A DNA stretch of 64,000 bases, from NCBI GenBank assembly GCA_007570785.1, contig ML662442.1, positions 61,058,896 to 61,122,895 on the forward strand. Direction: 5' to 3'. A program made the translations under genes and the position numbers. The notes below the pieces were generated by a model. That model ran no database searches and was not told where the DNA came from. It worked only from the letters and a program-made list of their open reading frames with translations. This DNA is from Antilocapra americana (lineage: Eukaryota; Chordata; Mammalia; Artiodactyla; Antilocapridae). The stretch's first letter is position 1; the number at the start of each line of letters is the position of its first letter. Below, piece after piece: positions 24,121 to 35,744 of this stretch.

Positions 24121-24840
24121 ATCAAGTGCTATCAAGAATATGAATTAATTAGAATTCTCATGTCCTGCTTGTAGGAAGGTAAAGTGATATAACTACTTAA
24201 GAAACTAGTTTTCCATTACCCACCCAAACTAAACATGTGCATCCTGTGTGATGTGGCAATTCTACTCATTTATATACACAATTGAATATTATACATATGT
24301 GAACATACATATATAAGAACGTTCATGACAACGTTAACAGACATCTTCAAACTGGAAATAATTCAAATGACTATTAGTAGTGGAATGGATAAATTGCAAT
24401 ATAATTCATCTACTGGAATATTACACACACAGGAATGAATAGCCTATATAGAACAGCATGGATTAATTTTACAAAGATAATGTTGAACATATACGTCAAG
24501 CATAAAAGGATACTCTTATAATGTTTCTAAAGTTCATAAATGGGCAAAAGTCTGATAAGGGTTACTTCTTGGGAAGATGGTAGATAATGATTGAGAATGA
24601 GCACAAGATGTAACTTCTAAAGTACTTGTAATTTTCTATTTCTTGACCATGATGGTGGCTACACGGATATACTTAATTTGTGAAAATTCATCAAGATGTA
24701 TGCTTTTCTCCCTTAAGTGAAGTATAACATAATAGTAAAGTATTAAAGGATGAAGATAGTCTGAACACATGGAGAGAGTATGTTCTTTTGCAGGATTTAA
24801 AGTAAAAATATCAATTTTTCTCAAGTTAATCTATAAAATC
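24121..24840 (+). mobile_element. Second L1M/L1ME 3' end
   Basis: An independent old L1 3' end: 'GGCAATTCTACTCATTTATA', 'AACTGGAAATAATTCAAATG', 'TTACTTCTTGGGAAGATGG' and 'GTACTTGTAATTTTC'. It differs from the 3' end just upstream, so it belongs to another element. Confidence 0.6.
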
Positions 24841-25480
24841 AACATACTGTATCCAAATTCCAGTTGGATTTTTAAAGTAATTGATTTATTTAAAGACATG
24901 TTTGACAGGTCTGTGAATAGCTACATCAACTTAGAATAAAGGAGTAAAGAGATTGGTTTATATGTAAACTATGCTTATGCCAAAGCCATAGTTACAAAAA
25001 CAATGCTTGAACACAACTTCTTGAGAAAACACAGACTAATAAACAGAAGAGATATTTAAGAGACAAACCAATCCAGTTATGAGCAAATAACTTAAAGACA
25101 ACAACACAAGTCAGAGGGAAAAGGATAGCTAGCTTAGTAAATGGTGCTGGGAAATTGTGGTTACTATATGGAAAAAACTAAAATTGGATTCCTCTGCACT
25201 TCATGGCATAGTTTAAAATTTAAATATGAAATATAAAGCTGTAAAGTTGATTTAAAATAACATAGGAAAATAGCTTTGTAAACCAAACATGAAGAAGAAC
25301 TTTCATGAAATCTTAAAAGCACAAACCATGAGACAAAAACATGACTTGGGAACAGCCTAGGAATAAAGATACATTTCACAATATTATGAAAAATATGGTC
25401 TGCTTCAAAATAATCAATTTACAAATGAATTTAACAAAATGCTATATACTAAAACTGCTGGCTGCCTACACCAATTCATT
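24841..25480 (+). mobile_element. L1 ORF2 C-terminal region fragment
   Basis: The words 'AAATGGTGCTGGGAAATTG' near 25138 and 'AACATAGGAAAATAGC' near 25259 match the L1 ORF2 region after the RT domain. Heavily mutated; boundaries approximate. Confidence 0.55.
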
Positions 25481-25485
25481 GCCTG

Positions 25486-25705
25486 TGCACGCATGCTGTC
25501 GCTCAGCCACATCCGACTCTTCGTGACCCCATGCACTGTAGTCCGCCAGGTTTCTCTCTCCATGGGATTGTCCAGGTAAGCATACTGCGGGGGGCTGCCA
25601 TTTCCTATTCCAGGGGATCTTCCTGCCTCAGGCATCAAACCTGTGACTGCCACATCTCCTACACTGCAGGCGGATTCTTTACCACTGTGCCACCTGGGAA
25701 GCCTA
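25486..25705 (-). mobile_element. Bov-tA SINE
   Basis: Minus-strand Bov-tA. The head (GGCTTCCCAGGTGGCACAGT on the minus strand) is at about 25702, and the body extends to the GACTGAGCGAC-like tail near 25495. The overlapping frames on both strands are SINE shadows. Confidence 0.93.
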
Positions 25706-25804
25706 CATTCACTCACTCTATTCTGTTATAAATCGTACAGTCTTAGTAAAAGTCACTCTGTACTACCTCAAGAGGTTAACTTAATCTCTCCTCTAAAGTG
25801 ATTT

Positions 25805-25985
25805 TGTTTTATTTATTTATTTTTGGCGGTGGTGGGTCTTCATTGCTGACTGCGGGCTTTCTCTAGTTACAGTGAGTGGATGCTACTTTCTATAAGCGGT
25901 GCAAGAGCTTCTCACTGTGGTGGCTTCTCTTGTTGTGGAGCACGGGCTCCAGAGCACAGACTCCCAGGTGTGCATGTATGTTTGT
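25805..25985 (-). mobile_element. CHR-1-type tRNA-Glu SINE, 5'-truncated
   Basis: The plus strand shows the reverse complement of a CHR SINE. It starts with the TTTATTTATTTATTTTTGGC tail (complement of 'AATAAATAAATAAA'). Then come 'CTTCTCACTGTGGTGGCTTC' and 'GAGCACGGGCTCC'. The tRNA head is missing. Confidence 0.75.
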
Positions 25986-26830
25986 GTGTGTGTGAACTGG
26001 GTTTGACATTCATCGATCTTTTTTTTTTTATTTCATAATATAATATCTAAAAAATTATTTTGTCTATAAATGGGAAAGAGTTGCCTACCAACAGTTTTTT
26101 TATCTTCCCAGTACTTTTTCTGGACTTAACTGTACTACTGGCTCAATTCTACCACTCTTGGAACCAGGAATATATATTTCCCCAGAAAATGACTGTCTTA
26201 CACATATTCAAACCACTGCTTAAAAAATTGAGGTTCTGTATTGTATATGTTGTAAGTCTTAATGCTTTTTCTGAAGTAATACAGTAAGTTACACCAAAGC
26301 ACACTAACTTATTCAACAGTCTTAGTTGAACTCTGACTTTAGAACTCTTACATAGATTCTATTAAAATTATCTTGTATTTAGTAAATGTTAACTTCCATA
26401 CCTTTAAGAAGGAGAGAAGCAATAATATAAGCAACATTTAGAAGTGGTTAAGATTTTGGTGAAATTTTCTTCCTAAATGCTGTGCTTTTAATAGTAGTAT
26501 TTTTTTTAAAAAAACTGTATTTTATATTCTAGAAATATAGATACAGATAACTTTTCACTTGAATTACAACTAATTTCAAAGGAAAGGCAGGAATAATTCA
26601 TGTTGAACTATTTAAAGCCCTACAAAAAGTTCAAGAAGCTTCACTCAATTCCTAGCCTCTATCCATACCAGTCTTATCCAGTTTCTCCCTCTTCAACACT
26701 ACTGAGTCTCTACAATTTCTCAGCTACCTTCTCTGATAATGACCTTTCCTTTAATAGAACTCATATATTCTCTGTTTAAAAAATTTGCACTAAAATTCCT
26801 GACAGTATATTCTTTATGAGAATATTCTAG
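25986..26830. other. Unassigned sequence
   Basis: A short TG run lies at 25979-25994. The rest, including a 75-codon frame at 26060-26287, gives no recognisable repeat or protein. 26640-26800 has a pyrimidine-rich, L2-like texture that is too weak to call. Confidence 0.35.
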
Positions 26831-27580
26831 CCAATCAAGAGATAGGAAGGTGCTTACCTTCAAAATAGAAGCCTGACTGGATTTCTAGGACCCTGGGGAG
26901 GGTCCTGAGGTCAAGGGAGTGGATGAATTCTTCCAGTGACAATGCCATTGCTTTGGCTTGGGTCTTGTTGCAGACCTGATACTTACAGAAGCTCTTGGCT
27001 TCTGAGTGTCACTTGTCTGCAACTACAGTCCCAGCTCATCGTTCCTTTATCAGGGATGTCACACGGGAGCCTGCTTAGGGTGGAGTAACTCTATGTGGGG
27101 AGGGGAGTGAGGAGGGAGGAAGGAGGCAGGCAGGGGACAAAGGGTGTTACAGCTCTTTTTAGTTCTCATTGTGGCTTCATTTCCTTCTAACATTGAAGTA
27201 GAACAGGATGGGGGTGTGGTGAGCATGTCTGAACAGACACTGCCAAAAAAAATGAGAACTGGCAAGTAGCTGTGTTCATCTGCTGCTGGTCCAGGTGTGC
27301 ATCTTCAGCAGGGGTCAGGCTGTTTGAGGTCAGAGCTGTTCGTGGCTTGTCAACCTGGAAAGAACAGGAATTCAGGACTAGAGTATAATCTTAAAAAGGG
27401 CACCGTATCAATTCTTTATCTCTTCACTTCACTTCTAAAGTTTGGCTCTGTGCCTTATTTGCATATTCTCAGGGCTTTTATACGAAATTAGGTTACAAAA
27501 GTGCTTTGTGTCAGCTCTTTTCAGAAATCTGATACTCTGGAGGGGGAGGATCAGAAACCCCTTTTATTCTTCCACATTAA
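26831..27580. other. GC-raised unassigned segment, possible old LTR in minus orientation
   Basis: Less AT-rich than its surroundings, with a GA-rich patch (27095-27140). The reverse complement has a TATAAAAGCCCTGAG motif near 27474-27488. That could be an LTR core promoter, but no matching terminal TG/CA ends or polyadenylation site were found. It may equally be single-copy host sequence. Confidence 0.3.
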
Positions 27581-28249
27581 AAATTTTGCTGAATATTAAA
27601 GGAGAGTGAGGGAGGGGTACACTACGCAAAGTGATACAGTAAATCAATATGAATTTTCTAATCACCACACTATAGTGAAAGTATCTAAATCTGTTAGGAA
27701 ATCTGAATTTCCTGAGGTTAGCTCTGCTTTTGACTTACCAGTACATCAGCCTTGTCTTCTCTGTCCCTCATTTGCCTCATTTATTTAATAGAGAAAAAGT
27801 TAGAGCCTAATAAATTGTACAAATTTCTTACAAGGCCAAAATTCTACAACTCTGCTCGTGGGATCCAAATTTGCAATGGTGAGGGTTGGGAATGACCAAA
27901 GTCAAAGGAAGCAAAAGAAGCCTCATAAAAAATAAATCTCTAAAAAATCTCCCTTCCTAGTCCTTGTATTTAAGTGAGACAATATTTTAGAGCTAGAGTA
28001 TACAATTCAAGGTGACGTTTTCCAAGTCTCTATAAAGGTAACTAAAAGAAGATTGGTTGATATAAACACAGCAAAAGAAACTAAAAAGCTGCATATTATA
28101 CTTATAAATTGGACTTCAGGTTCCTTGTCTAGAAACTGTTTTACCCTCAAGCTGCAAAGAGCATAGCCAGAGAGGGTCAGGGCACATTCATTATGTAAAT
28201 AACCTAAGAAAATAAAAACAAGGCCTTATAAAACTCTTTTAACTCTTTA
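27581..28249. other. Unassigned sequence
   Basis: No repeat or gene recognised; weak MIR-like words near 27745-27790 only. Confidence 0.35.
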
Positions 28250-28970
28250 AATCATATTTGATATTTGCAATAATCTTCCTGGCTTCAATTCTTTCTTTAC
28301 AAAACTCAATTTTATTAGGTCACATCAATAGTTTTTTTTACCAGTAACTTCTAAGTACTTTTTCATTTGCAGTTGTTTTTTATTGGCTCAAGATCCTCCT
28401 AAACTTGATCTGTCTTCCTTCTTCACCCCTCTTCCCAAGCTTAGGCCCTTCAATAGACTGCAAATATTGTTTACAGCTTGTTTCTCACATGGTTGAGTAT
28501 ATGGAAAGGGCTGCTGTGATTGCTCCTTAAAAATCGTGTATCTGTTAGAAGTGGTATTATTGCAAATCTCGTTTGATATCTAACTCAAACTGGACTTCAC
28601 TTGATTTTTTAAAAACTTTTCCTACATCAACTTTTTATCCTACTAGTCAACCAAGCCATTTCAAAGTGTTATCAATCTTTTACAATTGTCTTTGCTTCTC
28701 CTGCTTTTGCTCTAGGAACAGATGAATCTTCTTTACTGTTACATTCTCCTTCTTTTATATTCTCAGTCTTAGTTAATGACACTACCACTTTCTGAGTTTA
28801 TCAAGCCCAAAGGCCACATCAGGAGAGATGCCATGTCCCGCCTCCAAATCCCTCAAGCACTATAGGTAGCAATAATCAGTATCACTCACCTTGTTCTTGC
28901 TTTATATTCTCCACTACTACTGCTTTAGTTCAGATAATTATCACTTCTGACACTATAGGCAAAGAAATCC
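28250..28970 (+). mobile_element. L2-like LINE fragment
   Basis: The order 'GTTAATGACACTACCACTTT', 'AAGGCCACATCAGG' and 'TTAGTTCAGATAATTATCAC' parallels the L2 segment before and around the 'ggattactgcaatag' region. Divergence is strong and edges are approximate. Confidence 0.4.
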
Positions 28971-29170
28971 TGACATAAACAGCTGAGATAAAATTGACAA
29001 ATAAGAATATTAAGAGAGTACTTAAACCACCAGGTAGGAAAAGAAATGCTTAAAGTTTAATAACTGAAACAGCAGACTACAGTTGTAAGAAGAGCTTGAT
29101 CAATGAGAATTCAGAAGAAAACCAAAGCACTGCCAACTAAAGATGGTGCTTAATCACCCAGTTCTACAAG
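28971..29170. other. Unassigned sequence
   Basis: Short non-repeat-like stretch between L2-like sequence and the possible LTR. Confidence 0.3.
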
Positions 29171-29610
29171 AACTGAGTCATTAGCCACCTTGGTTGCTGA
29201 TATTCAACACATCCTGAAACAAGTTCAGGACAGAGATCGCCAATACGGCACTCTGTGCTCTAGGAAAACTGGTAGAACAGGCCTTCAGGTAATTAGATAC
29301 TCTCTGGGGAAATTTTAAGAAATCATTGTCTTGCATCTTCTCACTCATAGAAAAGCACTAAAATCATTAACTGAAACGGCTGTTCTTCATGACTAGCAGC
29401 AACCCTCCACTGAGATGTGTGCTTGATTGTACATACCCCTTCTCCAAAATCCACCCCCACCACCACTTCTCCAAAATCTCCACCCCACATCTCTTCTGAT
29501 CAGTTCCCCAGAGTTCTCTGAAAGGCTTCTCCTGGGCTACAGTTCTCAGTAAGTGCTAAACTGAAACCCACAGCTCTCACATTTTGCATTTTTATTTCAG
29601 TCAACAGTAT
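29171..29610 (+). mobile_element. Possible ERV LTR
   Basis: The segment has LTR texture: a C-rich 'CCCCTTCTCCAAAATC' duplication near 29448-29485 and 'GTTCTCTGAAAGGCTTCTCC'. It ends with 'AGTGCTAAACTGAAACCCAC', 'TTTTTATTTCAGTCAACA'. The final CA at about 29605 fits an LTR end. The start is not visible and the family was not identified. Confidence 0.4.
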
Positions 29611-29738
29611 AATAATTCTATATGAAAAAGATGAAAGTTCAAAGTAGTAGGGGGAAAATTCACTCAACAAATAATTTTAAATAATTTTTAAATGAAAATT
29701 TCCCAGAATTCTGTGCAACAAAATTAATTACAAGGAAA

Positions 29739-29937
29739 GGGTTCCCTGGTGGTTCAGTGGTAAAGAATCCTCCTGCCAGTGCAAGAGACATGGGTTCAAT
29801 CCATGGGTCTGAAAGCTCTCCTGGAGAAGGAAATGGCAATCTGCTCTATTCTTGCCTGGGGAATACCATGTACAGAGGAGCTTGACAGGCTATAGTCCAT
29901 GGGGTTGCAAGAGTCAGACATGACTTAGTAACTAACA
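29739..29937 (+). mobile_element. Bov-tA SINE
   Basis: Plus-strand Bov-tA: head GGTTCCCTGGTGGTTCAGTG, B-box-like GGGTTCAATCC, standard body and tail ending in 'GACATGACTTAGTAACTAAC'. Confidence 0.93.
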
Positions 29938-30496
29938 GCAGCAAACCAAGGGGGTAAATGTCTGAAGAAGGTAAGGAGAGAATTATTTCTTAGCATCAAT
30001 GGAAGTCTTAAAGGAAAAGACTAATAAATTTGACAACAGATATATGAAACACTTCTATAAATAAAAACTGAGCTTCAAAAAATTAGAAAAAAATTTTTAC
30101 AGAAAGAATTAATGTCCTGGATCTATGAAGATCACTTATTATTCACCAAAATAAGAATATTTAAGGACTTCTGCTTCTGGCTATGAGCTTAGCCAAGCCA
30201 ACTCTTCCACCAAGGACAACCTGAGAAATGGATGGTTTTTCAAAATCTGTTTTAAGGAACAGAGAATCATCAGGGCAGTTGGGATTTAAGAGTTGAGATC
30301 TTGAAAGGCAAGGAAACACTAAGTAAGGGAAATCCAGTAGTCTACACTTCCTTTCCCCTCAAGGCATTTATGGGTTAACAGTCGGCACCAAGAGAGACTG
30401 GGAAGCAAAGAAAATATGCTGGTAAAGAGGAAAGAAGCAGAGCTGAGTCTTAGCAGCTGCACATAGCGAGGGAGACAAAAACTGGAACTTGGGGCT

Positions 30497-30741
30497 AGCA
30501 AGGCATCTGTGCATGTGTGAGTGCTGTCACTTCAGTCCTATCTGACTCTGTGACCCCAAGGACTGTAGTCCTCCAGGTTCCTCTGTCCATGGAATCTCCA
30601 GGCAAGAATATTGGAGTGGATTGCCATGCCCTCCTCCAGGGGATCTTCCCAACTCAGGGATGGAAACCATGTCTCCTGCAACTCCTGCAGTGCAGGTAGA
30701 TTCTTTACCACTGAGCCACTGGGGAAGCTCAGCAAGGTATC
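30497..30741 (-). mobile_element. Bov-tA SINE with near-perfect TSD
   Basis: Minus-strand Bov-tA (about 30508-30730) inserted in the L1M/HAL1-like element. The flanks AGCAAGGCATC (30497-30507) and AGCAAGGTATC (30731-30741) are an 11-bp duplication with one mismatch. The four overlapping frames on both strands are products of the SINE. Confidence 0.93.
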
Positions 30742-31171
30742 CAAGGAAACTCAAAGAAATGAGTTGTTCAGCACAATGTTTCCCCTTCAAGATCTGGTCT
30801 TTTCAAAAGCAGCATGCAGTTGACTGTCTGAGAGAGCAAGTAGAAGGCTTCTTCTGTAAGAAGCTTCAGAAGCCAGAAGTGCTTTTCAGAGTCTCGCAGA
30901 TATGGGAAAACAGGGCCTGCCAAGGAGCAGGAAGGAACTCTAGTAAATAACCCTTGCCTTAAGCAGGGCCCCTGAAGACTGCTCCCTAGAAGACAGCATT
31001 GACTGTAAACAAAATAGGCCTCATAAAAATTGAAGACCAAACTAAATTTCATTCAATCCCTGGCTGGATTAAGGTAAATTGCCCATTTTAGCTCCATATA
31101 AAAGCTTTCTTAGGAGAAAAACAACCAGAACTCCAGAACTTCTAAAAATTTTTCAACATAACATCTAGGGA

Positions 31172-31233
31172 AGGAGAGAAAGAAGGAAAGAAGGGAGGAA
31201 GGAAAGTGAAGGAAGGAAGGAGAGAGAAAATAA
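31172..31233 (+). repeat. GA-rich (GGAA)n-like tract
   Basis: An imperfect purine-only run of GAAG/GGAA units within the L1M/HAL1-like sequence. Confidence 0.85.
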
Positions 31234-32047
31234 GGATGTCAGAAAACAGGACAAAGAAAAACAAGAAGAGACCATTAAAACAAACCCATGGGAGTCTCAG
31301 ATATAGGAATTATTGGGTGTACAATTTTAAATATTTTTGTTAATATGTTCAAAACTTTAAGATAAGGAGGAGAATTTCTGAAGATAATTGACATTTACAA
31401 AAGGTATTCAGTGAACATTCTAGAGTTGAGACTGCAATATAACTATTGACAGCAGTGTGGACATATAGTAAGAGAAAATTGTTGAACTGGAAAACGGAGG
31501 TGAAGAAAATATTTACACTATCTTCACAGAGATATAAGGATGAACCATTAAGAATAGGATATAAGGGATATTTCAGCCATATTGAAAAGGTTATTACTTA
31601 TGTGTAAACTGAGTCATATATCCTGGAATGTGAAGTCAAGTGGACCTTAGGAAGCATCACTATGAGCAAAGCTAGTGGAGGTGATAGAATTCCAGTTGAG
31701 CTACTTCAAATCCTGAAAGATGATGCTATGAAAGTGCTGCACTCAATATGTCAGCAAATTTGGAAAATTCAGCAGTGGCCACAGGACTGGTAAAGGTCAG
31801 TTTTCACTCTAATCCCAAAGAAAGGAAATGACAAAGAATGCTCAAACTATCGTACAATTGCACTCATCTCACACGCTAGTAAAGTAATGCTCAGAATTCT
31901 CCAAGCCAGGCTTCAGCAATACGTGAACCGTGAAATTCCAGATGTCCAAGCTGGTTTTAGAAAAGGCAGAGGAACCAGAGATTAAATAGCCAACATCTGC
32001 TGGATCATCGAAACCAGAAAAACATCTATATCTGCTTTATTGACTAT

Positions 32048-32395
32048 TTGAAAGCCTTTGACTATGTGGATCACAATAAAGTGTGGAAAATTCTGAAAGA
32101 GATGGGAATACCAGACAACCTGACCTGCCTCTTGAGAAACCTGTATGCAGGTCAGGAAGCAACAGTTAGAACTGGCCATGGAATAACAGACTGGTTCCAA
32201 ATAGGAAAAGGAGTACGTCAAGGCTGTATATTGTCACCCTACTTATTTAACTTATATGCAGGGTACATCATGAGAAAAACTGGGCTGGAGGAAGCACAAG
32301 TTGGAATCAAGATTGCCAGGAGAAATATCAATAACCTCAGATATGCAGATGACACCATTCTTATGTCAGAAAGCAAAGAACAAAAAGCCTATTGA
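32048..32395 (+). pseudogene. BovB RT remnant (plus copy)
   Basis: A 115-codon piece of RT beginning inside motif A (KAFDYVDH), then GVRQGCILS and YADD near residue 100. The frame ends after SKEQKAY because of a small deletion. The next part of the protein continues at 32392-32671 in another frame, and is there joined artificially to the antisense BovB tail. Not functional. Confidence 0.85.
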
Positions 32396-33710
32396 TGAAA
32401 TTGAAAGAGGAGAGTGAAAAAGTTGGCTTAAAGCTTAACATTCAGAAAACTAAGATCATGGCATCTGGTCCCAACACTTCATGGGAAATAGATGGGGAAA
32501 CAGTGGAAACAGTGGATGACTTTATTTTTCTGGGCTCCAAAATCACTGCAAATGGTGACTGCAGCCATGAAATTAAAAGACATTTACTCCTTGGAAGGAA
32601 AGTTACGACCAACCTAGACAGCATATTGAAAAGGAGAGACATCATTTTGTCAACAAAGGTCTGTCTAGTCAGTTCAGTTCATTCACTCAGTCGTGTCCAA
32701 CTCTTTGCAACCCCATGAACTGCAGCACATCAGGCCTCCCTGTCCATCACCAACTCCCAGAGTCCACCCAAACCCATGTCCATTGAGTCAGTGAGGCAAT
32801 CCAAACATCTCATCCTCTGTTGTCCCCTTATCCTCCTGCCCTCAATCATTCCCAGCATCAGGGTCTTTTTTAATGAGTCAACTCTTCGCATAAGGTGGCC
32901 AAAGTATTGGAGTTTCAGATTCAACATCAGTCCTTCCAATGAACACTCAGGATTGATCTCCTTTAGGATGGACCGGTTGGATCTCCTTGCAGTCCAAGGG
33001 ACTCTCAAGAGTCTTCTCCAACACCACAGTTCAAAAGCATCAATTCTTCAGTGCTCAGCTTTCTTTATAGTCCAACTCTCACATCTATAACTGACCACTG
33101 GAAAAATCATAGTCTTGACTAGACAGATCTTTGTTGACAAAGTAATATCTCTGCTTTTTAATATGCTGTCTATGTTGGTCATAACTTTCCTTCCAAGGAG
33201 TAAGCATCTTTTAACTTCATGTTCACCATCACCATTTGCAGTGATTTTGGAGCCCAGAAAAATAAGGTCAGCCACTGTTTCCACTGTTTCCCCATCTATT
33301 TGCCTTGAAGTGATGAGACCGGATGCCATGATCTTAGTTTTCTGAATGTTGAGCTTTAAGCCAACGTTTTCACTCTACTCTTTCACTTTCATCAAGAGGC
33401 TCTTTAGTTCTTCTTTGCTTTCTGCCAGAAGGATGGTATCATCTGCATATCTGAGGTTATTGATATTTCTCCTAGAAATCTTGATTCCAGCTTGTGCTTC
33501 CTCCAACCCAGCATTTCTCTTGATGTACTCTGCATATAAGTTAAGTAAGTAGGGTGACAATATACAGCTTTGACGTACTCCTTTTCCTATTTGGAAACAG
33601 TCTGTTGTTCCATGTCCAGTGCTAACTGTTGCTTCTTGACCTGCATACAGATTTCTCAAGAGGCAGGTCAGGTTGTCTGGTATTCCCATCTTTTTCAGAA
33701 TTTTCCACAG
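32082..33710. repeat. Large inverted repeat formed by two BovB copies
   Basis: The plus-strand BovB segment 32082-32671 and the minus-strand segment 33116-33710 derive from the same BovB interval in opposite orientation. This gives arms of about 590 bp around a spacer of about 440 bp. A second complementary pair is 32672-33115 with about 33742-34199. Transcription through the locus could give long double-stranded RNA. Confidence 0.85.
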
Positions 33711-33741
33711 TCCAGTCAAGTCAAGTCAAGCCATCTAGTCA
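32664..33741 (-). mobile_element. BovB LINE inserted antisense inside BovB
   Basis: A second 5'-truncated BovB on the minus strand (about 32672-33730). Its 3' tail (complement of GTTCAGTTCA) abuts the host BovB at 32671. Its truncated 5' end is near 33710. The host octamer TCTAGTCA is duplicated at 32664-32671 and 33734-33741. A filler made of repeated GTCAA units (33715-33730) sits at the 5' junction, probably slippage during insertion. RT fragments with YADD survive on the minus strand at 33375-33719, and the C-terminal region at 33048-33329. Confidence 0.9.
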
Positions 33742-34212
33742 AGACTATGGTTTTTCCAGTGATCATGTATGGATGTGAGAGTTAGACTATAAAGACTATA
33801 AAGAAAGCTGAGTGCCAAAGATTTGATGCTTTGGAACTGTGGTGTTGGAGAAGACTCTTGAGAGTCCCTTGGACCGCAAGGAGATCAAACCAGTCCATTC
33901 TAAAGGAGATCAGTCCTGGATGTTCATTGGAAGGACTGATGTTGAAGCTGAAACTCCAATACTTGGCCAACTGAGGTGAAGAGCTGACTCATTTGAAAAG
34001 ACCAAGATGCTGGGAAAGATTGAAGGCAGGAGGAGAATGGGACATAGAAGATGAGATGGTTGGATGGCCTCACCAACTCAATGAACATGGGTTTGGATGG
34101 ACTCCAGGAGTTAGTGATGGACAGGGAGGCCTGATGTGCTGCAGTTCATGGAGTCACAAAGGGCCAGACACAACTGAGTGACTGAACTGAACTGAACTGA
34201 AACTGAGTCATA

Positions 34213-35735
34213 ACATAAAACAAGAAAGAGAATAGAGGGTAAAGCAGCACTTCAAGAAACAGTGGTTGGAGATTTTCCAAAGCTAAAAAAGACTTTGATA
34301 CTTAAAGAATTGCGAAGAATACCAGAGCAGATAAATACAAAGAAAAACATACCAAGGAACAACATATTAAAACATTTAAAAACCAAAGTCAGAGAGAATA
34401 TCTTAAATGCAATACATGGGGAAAAAAATCATCATCTTCAAAGGATTAACAGTAAGATGAAAGCTGATTTATTAACAAAAGCCAATAAATTCAAAATACA
34501 CAGCATCATTAAAATGCTGAGAGAAAATAACTACCAATTTAAAATTCCACATCCAGAGAAAATAATCTACAAAAGTTAAAGCAAAATATTTTCAGACAAA
34601 TAAAAACAAACAAAAAAAATTGTCTTTGGTAGACCTGCACTAAAACAAATACTAAAGGGTGATTTTCAGAAAAAAAAAAAAAAAAAATGATCCCAGACCA
34701 AAAACCAAAAATGCAAGGAGAAATGAAGAGAGCATTACATGGGTTAACTGAATAAATGTTGACTGTACAAAACAATAATTTTGATTATTTAAATATTTAA
34801 AATATATGCAAACTATTTATAGCTCATGCGTATACTGCAACTTAAAACAATAATGCAAAAGAAAGAACTAGTAAATGAATTTAAACGTGCCAAGTTTCTG
34901 GCCTTCTAGAGAAGTTGTAAAAGTAATTGTTAGCATTGGACTCAAATAAGAATGTGTATTATAATTTCTAGGAAAACCACTAAAACACAATAAATGGAAT
35001 AATCAAATTATTTTTTTATTAACCCAGAAAAAAGCAAGGAAGTAAAGAAAAGGAACCCTAAAATAGCTAGCAAATAATAAGGTGGTAGCAATAAACTCAA
35101 CTATATTGTTTATTAAATTAATTTAAATTAATGTAAAAATAAATGTTAACTAATAATCTGAGTAATAAACTAATATTGGCAAATTGTATTTTGAAAATAT
35201 ATATTACTTAAAAAGATATACTTTAACTATACAGAAAATCTAAAGCCAAAAGGGTGGGAAAATCTACAAGACAATATTAAGTAAAAGAAAGCTCAGAAAA
35301 CTATACAAATATCTGGTAAAGTAAATTTAAACACAAAAAGCATCATTAGACATAAAAGGTACTTAATAATGAAAGAGTGATCAACTTACAAGGAAGATGC
35401 CAGCTCTAAATCTGTTATGAACCCAATGACACAGCTTCAAAGTATCTAAAGAAAAATTAACCAAATGAAAAGAAGACAAAGAATCCACTCTCAAAGTAAG
35501 AAATGTTTAAATATATGTTCAACAGCTATTAGAACCACCAAATATTTAACTCATGAAATCCTCATTACTGATGGTAGTTACCCCCATATACTGAAAACTG
35601 ATGTGATCTATCTTGAAATCCAACTTTATATGTAAGTCAGTTTGATCTAGTATAATCAGATACAACTAAAGATTTATTTATACCACCTCCTGAAGTACAG
35701 TGCTATTTTTAATGGCCAAACACTGGAAAAAAAAA
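34213..35735 (+). mobile_element. L1M/HAL1-like element, 3' part after BovB
   Basis: Continues the element interrupted at 31605. ORF1-like text includes 'GAGATTTTCCAAAGCTAAAA', 'CTGAGAGAAAATAACTACC' and 'AGACCTGCACTAAAACAAAT', then 'GATCCCAGACCAAAAACC'. AT-rich L1M sequence follows to about 35650. An A18 run is at about 34671-34687 and another A run at about 35727-35743. No intact frame; the 105-codon opening at 34262-34579 is an ORF1 relic. Confidence 0.6.
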
Positions 35736-35744
35736 AAAAAAAAG

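Larger units (their letters stand above)
30165..31605 (+). mobile_element. L1M/HAL1-like element, 5' part
   Basis: Starts with the L1M-type 'AGGACTTCTGCTTCTGGCTA' 5' region. It continues through noncoding 5' sequence and A-rich ORF1-derived sequence (31240-31605). It is interrupted by a Bov-tA and then by BovB at 31606. A GA-rich simple stretch lies at 31172-31233. The element resumes after 34212. Confidence 0.6.
31606..34212 (+). mobile_element. BovB LINE (plus strand), split by an antisense BovB; 13-bp TSD
   Basis: A 5'-truncated plus-strand BovB inserted in the L1M/HAL1-like element. The flanks AAACTGAGTCATA at 31606-31618 and 34200-34212 are identical, so the whole interval is one insertion event plus later nested DNA. 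The plus-strand BovB runs 31619-32671 and resumes at 33731-34199. A second BovB sits between them in reverse orientation. The plus copy has several disruptions, including an in-frame stop near 31983 and a deletion around 32010 relative to the family pattern. Confidence 0.95.

Noticed and set aside
30527..30790. Overlapping frames on both strands as coding
   Set aside because: All lie in a Bov-tA SINE, which is open in several frames; noncoding.
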